From Lactarius indigo (taxonomy: Eukaryota; Basidiomycota; Agaricomycetes; Russulales; Russulaceae): DNA of 64,000 nt. The notes under the pieces were generated by a model. It searched no databases and had not been told where the DNA came from. It saw nothing but the letters and a program-made list of their open reading frames with translations. The position numbers were made by a program, and so were the translations under genes. Location of the stretch: positions 1,054,001 to 1,118,000 of the forward strand of contig JAFKAC010000008.1 in assembly GCA_025766275.1 (NCBI GenBank), read 5' to 3'. Positions 50,495 to 61,315 of the stretch are shown one piece after another (position 1 is the first letter of the stretch; every line of letters starts with the position of its first letter).

Positions 50495-50645
50495 TCATGT
50501 CTAGCCTGAAGCATGCAGAACGGATCCGGATTACCGCTTGCTCGCTGGATGGATGGGTCCATCGTGCCCACGCCTCATCATACGTGTACCTGTACGCGAT
50601 CTAGGCTAATATGATCGATACCTTTAGAAGACTGCGATTACAGTG
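50495..50645 (+). repeat. Dispersed direct repeat, right of ankyrin NLR
   Basis: The partner of 43848-44010 (see there). It lies 150 bp after the NLR stop codon and 140 bp before the CCT3 stop codon. The spacing between copies is about 6.6 kb and contains the whole NLR gene. Confidence 0.7.
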
Positions 50646-50787
50646 TATCGTCGCCGGTGCATTCTCAGCTGCGGACACTATTTTTTGGGGGGAACTGCCG
50701 CGAGTGAAGATGGTGTGATGTAAAAATCGTGTTACAAATTGTTCACCGCCGGCAAATCTCTACATCACAGATAACGATCAGCTGGGA

Positions 50788-53012
50788 TCACTCCTGCACC
50801 GGCTCTTCTGGGGGTGCACCCTGCTCCTGCCGACGTTCCTTCCGCGTCGCCTGAACGACGTCATCCACGCGTAATAAGACACGCGCCGCCTGGAACAAAC
50901 GCTGGTCAGCAACGGCCAAAGGACGGAACTGCTCTCGAGCACTGTACTACGCACTTCGATCGCGGTTTTGAAAGTTTGAATCTACACGGCCAACAACGAG
51001 ATATGTCAGGCGAGGTGCAACTGCGCACGAGGATGACGAGGGGACTAGACCTTGACGCTGGCAGACTCGTACAATTTGTACGTCTTCATGTCGACGATAT
51101 CGCCCGTCTCGCCATCGATACCCCACGAATGCTCGCCGCTCGCGTGTTTTGCCTGTGAGTCGTATCCACGACCCCGCGAATGAGAGGAGGTGAGGAAGAC
51201 GGTCAGGGAAATCAAGTTTTAAAAAAGAACGAAGGTAAAAAAAAAAAAACGCACTCGGAGCGCAGTGAGGGCCCGGATGGCATTCCCGCCCGCGTTCTGC
51301 ACAAGCGTGCGCGGGATGACTTCGAGCGCGTCGGCGACTGCGCGGAACGGGCCCGCCTCGACACCCGTCACCGCCCGCGCACGAGCGTGCAGGCCGACCG
51401 AGACGGCCATTTCTACCGCGCCGCCGCCTGGCACGAGCGTCGGGTTGAACACGACGTTGCGCGCGACGGACATCGCGTCCGCCAGGTTACGGTCGATCTC
51501 GTTCAGCACGTCTTTGGATGGCCCGCGCAGCAATATGGTACACGCCTTTGGGGTGGTGCATTCGGTCAGGAAGGTGAAGTACCTGGAGTGGGGAGTAAAA
51601 CTCGGTTTTCGAAGGGAGGAAAATTAAGCTTTTACTCGTCACCGATCTTCTCGATATTGAACAGGCCACAACGGGTTCCGACGTCCGATTCTCGTAAGTC
51701 TTCTACGCGGTTCACTATTGTCGCGCCCACTGCGCGCGCGATGCGGTTGTTATCCGACTTGCGTACCCGCCGGAGAGCAGATACGTTGGCTTTAGCAAAG
51801 AAGTATTGCGCGTAATCTGTTCGTCACCGGCACTGAGTATTAGCGCACGATCAACTCTCCTGGAAAAACCAGTCGGCAAACCTGAAATGCCCTTTTCTGT
51901 AATGACGAGATCGGGCTTAAATTCGAGGATGCGGTCGACCATCGCCTTGATTTGCTCCTCCTCGATTTGATTGATACGCGCAAAGTCGGCCTCTTTGGAG
52001 ATCTCGATATTGGTCTGACTCTCGCCTTTTTTATACTCGAGAGGACAGTCGAGCAGCACTATGCGTGGCTCGTGTATGCGGCGGCGCATCTGCGGGTGTA
52101 CGATGTCCTTGTTCAACATAACGCCGGACAGAACTCGGCTGTCCTCTATCTCCCCTCCTGGGACTTTTTCTACGCGAGCGTAACGCTTGATGTCGACTGT
52201 GCGTACGCCAGCGTCTTCGGCAGAAACGGTGCGCACGGCCTCCAGTGCGAGGCGGCACATCAAGTCTGACCAGCGAATGACAAACTTTGTGCCGATCGAG
52301 GTTTTGATCAGCGCGAGCATCTGAGTGTCGTCCGTCGTGTCGATCGGCACCGAGATTCGGGAGACGACCTCGAGCGCAGCTTGGAGAGCTTTGTTGTACG
52401 CCGAGATTATGACCACGGGGTGGATGTCGCGTTCAAGTTGCGAAAGGGACTGAGCAAGGATCTCGCCGGCTATGCGACACACATGTGAATCCCGAGAGCT
52501 GTGTGAATGAGCGATCAGACAAGCGCACCTAAGACGATCACACTGGTCGTCCCATCCCCACACTCTTCGTCTTGTGTCCGGCTTAGCTCGATCATATTCT
52601 TTGCTGCGGGATGAGCAACATCAATCTCGCGAAGAATTGCATTTCCGTCGTTTGTGAGGCTAGAGCACACGACGATTAGGGAGGTCTAGAGTGAAAGATC
52701 CAGCAGTAAAAGCTCACATAATGCCGCCCATAGGGTCGAGGATCATTTTGAGCATTGACTTGGGACCCAAACATGTTCGAATGACATCGGCGACGGTCTA
52801 ATATAAGACAGGGTTTTCGGAACCTGGTAAATGAATGGTACTTGGAAACGTACTTTTGCGGCGGTGATGTTCGATAACTGAGCCTTCCGTCCAGATTGCC
52901 GCTCGGGTGCGGCATCTGGATGTCACATTGCAGGTGAGTGCGTTTGAAAATCGATACAGACAATGTTGGCCTCACTCATCACAAATACGGGGGTTTGGCC
53001 TCCGAAAGACAT
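50788..53012 (-). CDS. CCT3: Chaperonin TCP-1/CCT subunit gamma
   Basis: Ten exons (minus): 53012-52976, 52915-52854, 52797-52718, 52659-52529, 52469-51882, 51816-51636, 51582-51255, 51152-51051, 50981-50955 and 50889-50788, giving 545 aa. It is a subunit of the cytosolic TRiC/CCT complex that folds actin and tubulin using ATP. Seen: [30 protein letters not shown], the NDGNAI and GDGTTSV ATP-site motifs, [13 protein letters not shown], the apical-domain PHEP-like region, [45 protein letters not shown] and the C-terminal [11 protein letters not shown] and [10 protein letters not shown]. Gamma identity rests on the N-terminal QTPVFVMN and the [12 protein letters not shown] region. Intact. Confidence 0.94.
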
Positions 53013-54050
53013 GTTACTATTGAGAGATGGAGGGGTCCAAGCACGCAACACGAAAGGACAATCGCAGATGCGGACCGCTATTGCCGCCGAACCGTTCAAG
53101 CGTTAAACAAGCCAACAATCCATCATGAACCTGGTAACTGATGGATCCGTAACTGATACAAGGTGTTCAAAGTATTAGAAGATTGCTTTTGGTGTAATTA
53201 ATTCTTGCTGAGAAATAAACGATAGTACATGCGCCGAAGAGCTATCCTCAGACAGGACATAGGTATCCTCCAGATCTTCTAATACCTTGTCCATGTACTC
53301 ACCGGCCCCAGATAAATGAGCGACCCTGCAGCACGCAGCACGGATCTCGAGAAAGACCGGGTTTGGTAAATGGAGGTCTGGGGACGCACTCGTTAAGGTG
53401 ATCCTGCTATCGTCCGCTTTGCACAAGGTGAGGTATGCCATGTCAGTTGCTTTGATGGTGTAAGTGTTGGGAGATCCTTCCTGTGGACTTTCAATCTCAA
53501 TAACGGCTGTCCGGAAAATAAGTGCGCACCACTGCCTCAAACCAAAGTAAGAGGCTATCGAACCAGTCATGGCAAGAAGGGTCTAACGTCATGACATTAT
53601 CGAGACCATGAATTCCACTTCTTTTCAAGCTCTCCGGGAGATCCTTATAGCCAAAACAGCTCAAGATGGCCCACACCGATGCTGCATGCTCGTGCTACAG
53701 CCGCGTCGATCTGGTCGATAAGTAAAGAAGAACGGGGCGATGACAGCATACCTTGTCTTTGGAATCCGATATATCCATGTTGATCGAATCAGGGATGATG
53801 TGAGCGCACTGAGTGACGCACATCGGCAAGCGAGAGCTTAAAACTTCTGCCTTGAGTTCACTATTTCTCATCACGAATTGAGAATCGTATCTTCCAGACA
53901 CGATACACTGAAAGCCATCCCGAACAAGGGCCTAGAAAGTCAAGCTAAGATTTTAATATCAAAGTCGGAACCACGGAAATGCTGCAATCCACTTGTCTCT
54001 TGGCCTCCTGGTGGTTTCGAGGGGGCTTATCAACTCTGCGGAGCATTGAC

Positions 54051-54583
54051 TGTTGAGACGCGACTGATAAAGTCACATGTCTCGTGGGATCTGATTGAGT
54101 CAGCCCACATACTAAATACGGTATCTGCCCCTTATGGACTTATGGACACTACGGACCGCTTTTGTTTATCTTTATTATTAGATCCATAAATGGTTCTTAT
54201 TGTTCTTTCTATTGTTAAGATACCGGTATTGTCTGCTTTAGGCAGCTATTGTTCTCTGCCATCCAATGGCGTTTCTCCCTCTGGCGCACAGACCACCTCC
54301 ATTGTGTTTGGGTCACCAGTGCGCACAGACCATTATTATCTAAGCGTCCTGTATATAAGGACTGCTGTTTTCGCCTCTACACTTCAGAGTTCCCTTCACC
54401 TCTGAAGTGTAAGTTCCTTCACTCTTTACTCCCCTCATTACCTTTACTCATAGGCGTTGCTTCTCTATAGTAACTTGTCCTCATAGGTATGCAGTTGTAA
54501 TAGAGTTCCCTTCACCTCTGAAGTTAACTTGTCCTCATAGCTGTTCGAGCTTATCCCTTGCTTGTTAGTTCTGCGCTTCAACA
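54051..54583 (+). repeat. 5' LTR of copia element
   Basis: 533 bp, beginning TGTTGA and ending TCAACA. By reading, I found no difference from the 3' LTR. It contains a TATA box and a hairpin/direct-repeat block in its 3' half. Confidence 0.97.
54352..54358 (+). promoter_or_regulatory. LTR TATA box
   Basis: TATATAA, about 300 nt into the LTR and followed by AGGACTGC. It is the likely U3 core promoter. The same box is at 60647-60653 in the 3' LTR, reading outward into the HNH exon remnant. Confidence 0.6.
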
Positions 54584-54595
54584 GGTTATGGGCCC
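54584..54595 (+). other. Primer-binding site, initiator tRNA-Met anticodon arm
   Basis: GGTTATGGGCCC begins directly after the LTR. It is complementary to the anticodon stem-loop of initiator tRNA-Met (GGGCCCATAACC). This is the half-tRNA priming mode known for Drosophila copia, rather than priming from the tRNA 3' CCA end. Confidence 0.75.
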
Positions 54596-55590
54596 TGACG
54601 CCTAATAAATAACTTGCTTTATCAGATCTACTTGTGTCACCTTGCTCTCTCAAGCCGACCACATATTTTTTTGTCGTCACCTACACTTTCAGTGAGCATC
54701 CTCTATCCTCCCTCGACACACCCTTCTTTCTTGTCCACCATGACTTCGGTCATGTGCCATTTTGGCTAGCCTCCTAAGGAGGTTCTCATGAGAGGTTCTA
54801 CATAACCTCAAATTCCTCTGTGCGCACTACTATATTTTCATTACCCAGTTTTCGTCTGGAAGTGCTTTCATAGGCCAATAGGGGAAGACCCTTGCGGCTA
54901 TAGGCCTCTCTAATGGTTGGGTGATACTCGGTTAATACCTGGGTCACTTTAAGGGGTGTGAAGGCCTGGTTAATAGTCAAACCCAGAAGTCCTTCCCTCT
55001 GACACAACTAGGAGACGCTACTTAGTACTATACACAGTAGCTATGACTAGACCTCTGCTAGGAGAAGTATTCGCTCCCTTTGTGCAGGATTCGCTGCATA
55101 GCATGTATCACTAGTCTAGTTACTTAGTACCAAGACCCTTAATGGTCTGTTCTAGAGACTCCACAGACGGGAGATTCAGTTGTTATGGGAGTTGATCCCT
55201 ATCACTGTTTCTTGAACTCGCTGTTGGCTCCTCTCTAGGGTACTACCCTTTACTATAGATCCTTAGTAGCCCCAGCATCAAGGCTGTAAGACTGAGGGAT
55301 ACAGAGACTTAGTAGTCCTTCGCCGGACCAAAAGCTCCTATTCCGTCGAAGTCAACAAAGCTGTTGCATGACTACTACCCTTAGTAACATTTGGGCTTTG
55401 TGGATCTTAGTATAAGGCAGCCATCAGTACAATGATTCCACTACTTAATTATACCAAGTCGCACATACTTGAGGCATGACACCATATGTGTTATGGAGTA
55501 TAGCGCTCCTATGGCTGGACCATTACCTTCTCTACCAAGATCTGAGCTGGTTCTGACTGCTCCTCGGAACCAGATTTACAAACATCTCAA

Positions 55591-58500
55591 ATGTCTTTCC
55601 ACCTTGTCTTCCCTCCGTCCGTCACCCTTGCCAAGTTGGATGGCACCAACTGGCAGACTTGGTCTGCCACCTTCACCTCCCTCATGCTGATGAACGGGTG
55701 CAGCAGGCACCTTACACACGGTGCTCCTGCCTCTGTGCCCCAACATCCCCCTCTTGCAGCAGGTGCTGTGGGGCCCACTGGCCCTACAGATGAGGGACTC
55801 GCCATCCTTGCCCTCTGGGCAAAACAAGAAGAGGTCATTACTGGCCTACTATTTTTATCAGTGACAACGGAGGTCCTATCTGGTATTCACTCCTCCCACA
55901 TCTTCCCAACTGTCCATGACAAGTTTGTGGAGTTGGAGAACCTCTATGGTCAGGTTGGCTCTATGGCCACCTTTAATATCTGGGTGGGCTTGGCAAACAC
56001 CAAGCTTCAGGAAGGTAGCCCCTTCCTACCTCAGCTCCAAAAAATGCTGGACCTGAGGAACACCCTGGTGGAGCAAGGGATGCCCGTCTCAGACATGCAA
56101 ATGTCTTTCATACTTCTAGACGCGCTCCCCCCATCATACAGCACCATAGCAGGCACCATCCTGGCCTCTGGCCCCCCCTCTAACCTCCAACCTCAGGACC
56201 TCATCAATAGGTTCATTAATGAGGAATCACGTCTCGCTGGTCCCGTGGCATCCTACAATAAGGTTGCCCCCGTCAAGAAAACTTCGGCCCCTCACGCTCA
56301 TGAGGCGCGGCCATCGGGCAGCTCTGTGTCTTCGGACATAATCTGCCACTACTGCAAAAAACCTGGCCATAAAAAGCCAGAATGTTACAAACTTAAACGG
56401 GACCAGGAGAATGCGAAGAAGGGGAAGGCTGGACAGCGGGCTAAGGCTGCCCAGAATACCACAGTAGAGGTGCCGGACTCACTTCCGGCAAACAGGTTAA
56501 ATAGCATACCTGTACCAAAGAGCCGACTATTTACTATAGTCAATGGCTCTGGCAAAATAGAGGAGGTACATGAAGTACCTCAGGTTTCCCTTTACACGAT
56601 GGGTATACATAATACCCAGATTGCATCAAAATGGATGATGGACAGCGGGGCGTCAGCACATTTCACACCCCACATAGAAGACTACGACACCTACACCCCT
56701 CACAAAGGTGTTGAAGTACTTCTAGGAGATAACTCCTTGCTAAGGAGTGTTGGCACTGGTACAGTAACAATCCATACCAACTTTGGGTATGACCTAAAAA
56801 TCTCCAATGTGCTGCACCTACCTAATACGCACTCGCGTATACTGTCCACCCCTGCCCTAACAGCAAAGGGGGCCATAGTAAGTTTTGATGCCACTACCTT
56901 TGCCATAAGGTATGATGGGAAAACCATTGCGGAAGGACACAAGGCTTCAGGCCTATATTGGCTTGATGGGCACCATAAAGTAAATGCCCAAGCAACTGCA
57001 TCTGCTAGCCTCGATGTCTGGCATCAGCGCATGGGACACATGTCCAAAGAAGCGCTTCAAAGATATGCTCCAAAGTCCGTAAAAGGACTTAACATAGATG
57101 AATCCCCTGAGGAAGAAGGTCCCTGTCATGGGTGTGAACTTGGCAAGTCCACCCGCAAACCTTTTCCTCCTTCCCAGAAGCGTGCACAAGAATCCCTTGA
57201 ACTTGTGCACAGTGACCTTGTTGGCCCACTACAGAGTAATTCTATCCAGGGCAACAAATACTTCGCCACCTTCATAGATGACTTCTCAAAAGCTGCAGTT
57301 GTCATCCCCATGAAGTCAAAAGACGAGTTCACAGGGGCCTTCTTACACTACAAGGCATGGGCTGAAAAACAACAAAATAAGCCCATTAAAACCCTGCACT
57401 CAGATCGCGGTGGCGAGTATGTCAACAATGTCTTAAAAGACATTCTTCTAGAGGAAGGGATTGAGCATAAACTTACAATGCCTTATTCCCCACAACAGAA
57501 CGGGAGAGCCGAGCGGTTTAACCGCACTATCATGGAAAAAGGCACCAGCATGCTTCATCATGCAGGTCTTAGCCTCGGCTTTTGGGAACAAGCAGTCCAA
57601 ACTGCAGTGCACATCTATAATCGCACTCCCACCCGCTCCAATGAGTGGAAAACTCCGCTGGAGCTCTGGGATGGTACAGTCCCAGATGTCTCTTACTTTA
57701 GAGTATTCGGCTGCAAAGCCTACTATCATGTACCTGAACACAACCGGCGCAAACTAGATCCTAAATCAAAGGAAGCCGTGTTTGTGGGCTATGAACCCAA
57801 TTCAAAGGGTTACAAACTCTGGGATAGACATAGCCGGTGCTTCGTCTCTTCACGAGATGTTACATTTGACGAAGCTACCTTCCCATCCCTGAGTGACCTG
57901 ACTAGTCACTCCAACCAACCCATCACTTCTCCCGTGTCCGGCGAACCTGCTAAAGGGGCTGCTGTTGCCGGTGAGATATTCTTTGTAGTGCCTAGTCAGC
58001 CTACGCCAGCTGTTGCCCCTGCGGCACCTCAGACACCAATCTTTGTCTTACCACCTGTCCAGGTGCCCGCAGTACCAGTACAACAGCCTAGCACACCCCC
58101 TAACACCTCTCCAAACCCCGCCGACCAGACAATATATCATACTCCACCCTCCCAAGCCCCAGCTCCCACAACTCCAAGGCGCCCTCGCACTCGATCGCAA
58201 GGGAGACCGCCTGTAGTAACTGCCCCGATCCCTGCCCCCAACTTCAATAGGGATATCTCTCCTCCTAGGGAAACACCTAGATCTCCGAGGAATGGGCAAG
58301 TAGTCTCACCTCCTCGCCCAAGGCGTGGGACAAGGGTACGATTCACAAATCCTCGCTACTACACAGAGGAAAACGATGAATTTGTGCCTGGGAGCAGTAG
58401 GCTGGGAATGATGGACTTGCTGAACGCTGCCGAGGTTCCTGGCTACAAGGACCCGCAGACATTTAAGCAAGCCATGGAGTCTGACCAGGCTGTCGATTGG

Positions 58501-59994
58501 CTTGAAGCGTGCCAGTATGAACTGGACGCTCTCGACAAGCTTGATGTCTGGAGGCTTGAACCCCTTCCTGAAGGAAGGAAGGTGGTTAAGTGTAAATGGG
58601 TATTTAAAAAGAAAGCAGATGGACGCTTTCGTGCTAGGCTAGTGGCAAAAGGGTTCACCCAACTAGAGGGGGTGGACTTTGATGAAACTTTCTCCCCAGT
58701 TGCCCGCTTTGAGTCCCTGCGACTCCTTCTTGCACTGGCTACGCTTGAAGACTGGCATATTCACCAGATGGATGTCAAGTCGGCATTCCTTCATGGGGAA
58801 CTGGAGGAAGAAATATATATGGAGCAACCAGTCGGTTTCGTCACAGCTGGCTCCGAGCACCTTGTGTGCCGGTTACAGAAGGCCCTTTATGGCCTGAAAC
58901 AGGCTTCCCGCGCTTGGAATGTGCAGTTCCATGGGGTCCTAGTAGACCTAGGCTTTACGCGGACGTACTCTGATGCAGGAGTATACGTGTATCATCTTCA
59001 AGAGGGGGGTGATACACTTTTCGTGATCTTATATGTAGATGACATCACTATACTCGGAAGTTCCTTATCAAAGATCAAAGATCTGAAGGACTCTCTATCT
59101 AGTCGATATGAGATGACCGATCTGGGAGAGATCCAGTCCTATCTTGGTGTTAACATCACCAGAGATCGTGCTAATCGCACCATGGAGATCAACCAGTCAG
59201 ACTACATCCGCGATGTGGTGGAACGCTTTGGAATGTCTGATTCCAATCCAGTATACACCCCTCTTCCCTCTGGCGCCGAGGCACACTTGATCAAGTACAC
59301 AGATCAGGCCTCTACTTCTGAGATTAAGAAGTATCAACAGATTATTGGGTCTCTGCTATATGCGCAGATTGGAAGCAGACCCGATATTTCCTTCGCTGTT
59401 GCGCGCCTTAGCCAATTCGCTTCCAACCCCTCACCTCAGCATTTACGCCTAGCCAAGTATGTCCTAGCCTATCTTAATAGCACCAAGGACTACTCGTTAC
59501 GCTATGCTGGAGGGAATGGCAATGGTGGTGAAGGCCTTCATGGCTACTGCGACGCTTCCTGGGGAGATCAGGAAGAAAAGCACTCCACTTCAGGTTTTGT
59601 CTACCTGCTTGCAAATGGAGCCATCTCATGGTGTACCAGAAAGCAAAAGACAATTGCGCAGTCTACCACTGAGGCAGAATATATGAGCCTCTCAGATGCC
59701 TCTAATCAGGCTCAGTGGTACGCCACTTTCCTTGGAGAACTGGGGTATGAGGAATCCTCCCCCATTCCTCTGCACTGTGACAACAAGGGTGCTGTGGACT
59801 TAGCTCTCAACCCTGTCACTGGGAGACGTTCAAAACACATCCTGATCAAGCACCATGTAGTCAGGGAATACGTAGAAAACAAGGTCATAAGCCTGATACG
59901 TACACCCACAGGGGAAATGGTTGCAGATGGACTCACTAAGTCACTGCCCAGAGAACCCTTTGAAAAAATGGTTACTGATCTAGGAATGGTGTAA
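55591..59994 (+). CDS. Copia Gag-Pol polyprotein
   Basis: A single 1,467-aa frame. In order: a Gag region (N-terminal LDGTNWQTW; UBN2-like part to about residue 230), a zinc knuckle C-x2-C-x4-H-x4-C near residue 251, an aspartic protease with DSGAS near 351, the pre-integrase H/C region (DVWHQRMGHMS near 475), an integrase core with DRGGEY and PQQNGRAERFN, a Pro-rich linker (about 795-920), a reverse transcriptase with AKGFTQLEGVDFDETFSPVARF and the active-site YVDDI near 1149, and RNase H with GYCDASWGDQ. No stop or frameshift. Gag and Pol are fused without a recoding site, as is usual for copia. The start ATG is inferred; the about 1-kb leader has no in-frame extension that I can justify. 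Confidence 0.95.
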   Translation: MSFHLVFPPSVTLAKLDGTNWQTWSATFTSLMLMNGCSRHLTHGAPASVPQHPPLAAGAVGPTGPTDEGLAILALWAKQEEVITGLLFLSVTTEVLSGIHSSHIFPTVHDKFVELENLYGQVGSMATFNIWVGLANTKLQEGSPFLPQLQKMLDLRNTLVEQGMPVSDMQMSFILLDALPPSYSTIAGTILASGPPSNLQPQDLINRFINEESRLAGPVASYNKVAPVKKTSAPHAHEARPSGSSVSSDIICHYCKKPGHKKPECYKLKRDQENAKKGKAGQRAKAAQNTTVEVPDSLPANRLNSIPVPKSRLFTIVNGSGKIEEVHEVPQVSLYTMGIHNTQIASKWMMDSGASAHFTPHIEDYDTYTPHKGVEVLLGDNSLLRSVGTGTVTIHTNFGYDLKISNVLHLPNTHSRILSTPALTAKGAIVSFDATTFAIRYDGKTIAEGHKASGLYWLDGHHKVNAQATASASLDVWHQRMGHMSKEALQRYAPKSVKGLNIDESPEEEGPCHGCELGKSTRKPFPPSQKRAQESLELVHSDLVGPLQSNSIQGNKYFATFIDDFSKAAVVIPMKSKDEFTGAFLHYKAWAEKQQNKPIKTLHSDRGGEYVNNVLKDILLEEGIEHKLTMPYSPQQNGRAERFNRTIMEKGTSMLHHAGLSLGFWEQAVQTAVHIYNRTPTRSNEWKTPLELWDGTVPDVSYFRVFGCKAYYHVPEHNRRKLDPKSKEAVFVGYEPNSKGYKLWDRHSRCFVSSRDVTFDEATFPSLSDLTSHSNQPITSPVSGEPAKGAAVAGEIFFVVPSQPTPAVAPAAPQTPIFVLPPVQVPAVPVQQPSTPPNTSPNPADQTIYHTPPSQAPAPTTPRRPRTRSQGRPPVVTAPIPAPNFNRDISPPRETPRSPRNGQVVSPPRPRRGTRVRFTNPRYYTEENDEFVPGSSRLGMMDLLNAAEVPGYKDPQTFKQAMESDQAVDWLEACQYELDALDKLDVWRLEPLPEGRKVVKCKWVFKKKADGRFRARLVAKGFTQLEGVDFDETFSPVARFESLRLLLALATLEDWHIHQMDVKSAFLHGELEEEIYMEQPVGFVTAGSEHLVCRLQKALYGLKQASRAWNVQFHGVLVDLGFTRTYSDAGVYVYHLQEGGDTLFVILYVDDITILGSSLSKIKDLKDSLSSRYEMTDLGEIQSYLGVNITRDRANRTMEINQSDYIRDVVERFGMSDSNPVYTPLPSGAEAHLIKYTDQASTSEIKKYQQIIGSLLYAQIGSRPDISFAVARLSQFASNPSPQHLRLAKYVLAYLNSTKDYSLRYAGGNGNGGEGLHGYCDASWGDQEEKHSTSGFVYLLANGAISWCTRKQKTIAQSTTEAEYMSLSDASNQAQWYATFLGELGYEESSPIPLHCDNKGAVDLALNPVTGRRSKHILIKHHVVREYVENKVISLIRTPTGEMVADGLTKSLPREPFEKMVTDLGMV

Positions 59995-60338
59995 AGATGG
60001 GTTCTAGGACGTCGAACTGTTGTGTATACTTGCAACAAGACTCCTAGTTTAATAGCTAAGAAAAACCCTTCTTAAAGAACTGAAGAAGTTGGACCTGTTC
60101 CATCTTATCTCCCAGCTCATGGCTCTTCAAAAAGTAGTTCTTCAGAACTACATTATCCTCATAGAGCAGTGCATGAAGACCTCCAAAAAGTTGTCCTTTA
60201 TCAGGACTTCTGCCTACATAGATTCTTTCTAACCAGAGAATCGAAACATTTCTCATAGTAACAGTTAAAGCAATGAAGTGTCAAGCCAAGGCACTTTCAC
60301 TCAATGCTTACACCACTCTTGTGGACTGTCTCTATCAT

Positions 60339-60345
60339 GGAGGGA
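60339..60345 (+). other. Polypurine tract
   Basis: GGAGGGA directly precedes the 3' LTR, the expected position for plus-strand priming. Confidence 0.65.
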
Positions 60346-60878
60346 TGTTGAGACGCGACTGATAAAGTCACATGTCTCGTGGGATCTGATTGAGTCAGCC
60401 CACATACTAAATACGGTATCTGCCCCTTATGGACTTATGGACACTACGGACCGCTTTTGTTTATCTTTATTATTAGATCCATAAATGGTTCTTATTGTTC
60501 TTTCTATTGTTAAGATACCGGTATTGTCTGCTTTAGGCAGCTATTGTTCTCTGCCATCCAATGGCGTTTCTCCCTCTGGCGCACAGACCACCTCCATTGT
60601 GTTTGGGTCACCAGTGCGCACAGACCATTATTATCTAAGCGTCCTGTATATAAGGACTGCTGTTTTCGCCTCTACACTTCAGAGTTCCCTTCACCTCTGA
60701 AGTGTAAGTTCCTTCACTCTTTACTCCCCTCATTACCTTTACTCATAGGCGTTGCTTCTCTATAGTAACTTGTCCTCATAGGTATGCAGTTGTAATAGAG
60801 TTCCCTTCACCTCTGAAGTTAACTTGTCCTCATAGCTGTTCGAGCTTATCCCTTGCTTGTTAGTTCTGCGCTTCAACA
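60346..60878 (+). repeat. 3' LTR of copia element
   Basis: 533 bp, identical by reading to 54051-54583. It is followed by the second TTGAC target copy. Confidence 0.97.
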
Positions 60879-61315
60879 TTGACATCACCATCTCTTTTTT
60901 CATCTCAAAAGCATCGCATGAGGAATGCGAAGATGCCGGCGTACGGCCTTTATATTTCTTAACTGTAATGAAGCCCTTAAAAAATGGATGAACGAAATGG
61001 AACTTGTGGGGGTGACGCACAGGCACGTAGATAATGGAGGTAGTACCTCTCGCCAGCTTTAACGATCTGGTCTTCGTCCCCCTGACATGAATTGACCTCT
61101 TCGGCGACGAATTCGCTGGCCGTCAAGGAAGGTCCTTCCAGGATAAGATAGCCAACTATCCTGATGCGTATTAATTGTTGTTCACGAGACTTTCTGGTAC
61201 CGATGTCAGAGGAAGAAGTAGCTTTTTGGATCTTCAAGAGCGTAGCGTAGGCTTTACGTATCCCCTCTACGTTTTCAAGGTGGGGAGGGAGATCGTCTGG
61301 GAGTGGTCGAGGCAT

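Larger units (their letters stand above)
54046..60883 (+). mobile_element. Complete Ty1/copia LTR retrotransposon with 5-bp TSD
   Basis: The element proper is 54051-60878 (6,828 bp), flanked by the direct target duplication TTGAC (54046-54050 and 60879-60883). The order is 5' LTR, initiator-tRNA-type primer site, about 1-kb leader, single Gag-Pol frame, about 350-bp tail, purine tract and 3' LTR. The domain order with integrase before reverse transcriptase identifies the copia superfamily. Identical LTRs and an unbroken frame indicate a very recent insertion, possibly still active. It is inserted in exon 2 of the HNH gene, antisense to it. Confidence 0.97.
53175..61315 (-). pseudogene. HNH_2-type nuclease gene interrupted by a copia element
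   Basis: Exons (minus) are 61315-61021; exon 2 split into 60962-60879 and 54045-53993 by the retrotransposon; then 53931-53752, 53694-53530 and 53480-53175. Without the element and one copy of the TTGAC duplication, exon 2 is 137 nt and exons 1+2 total 432 nt, an exact number of codons. The interrupted gene would encode about 360 aa. Family features are an N-terminal region with PRPLPDDLPPHLENVEG and then the nuclease core: ALVRDGFQCIVSGRYDS, TQCAHIIPDS, VWAILSCFGYKDLP, LDNVMTLDP. The C-terminal half (LPNPVFLEIRAACCRVAHLSGAGEY) is common to a large agaricomycete family. The role is unknown; HNH_2 domains are found in nucleases. Apart from the 6.8-kb insertion no lesion is visible, so inactivation is recent. 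Confidence 0.85.

Noticed and set aside
51600..51640. Apparent end of an exon frame in CCT3 (a TAA after GDE)
   Set aside because: It lies just beyond a GT donor; splicing continues the frame into the TGACC exon.
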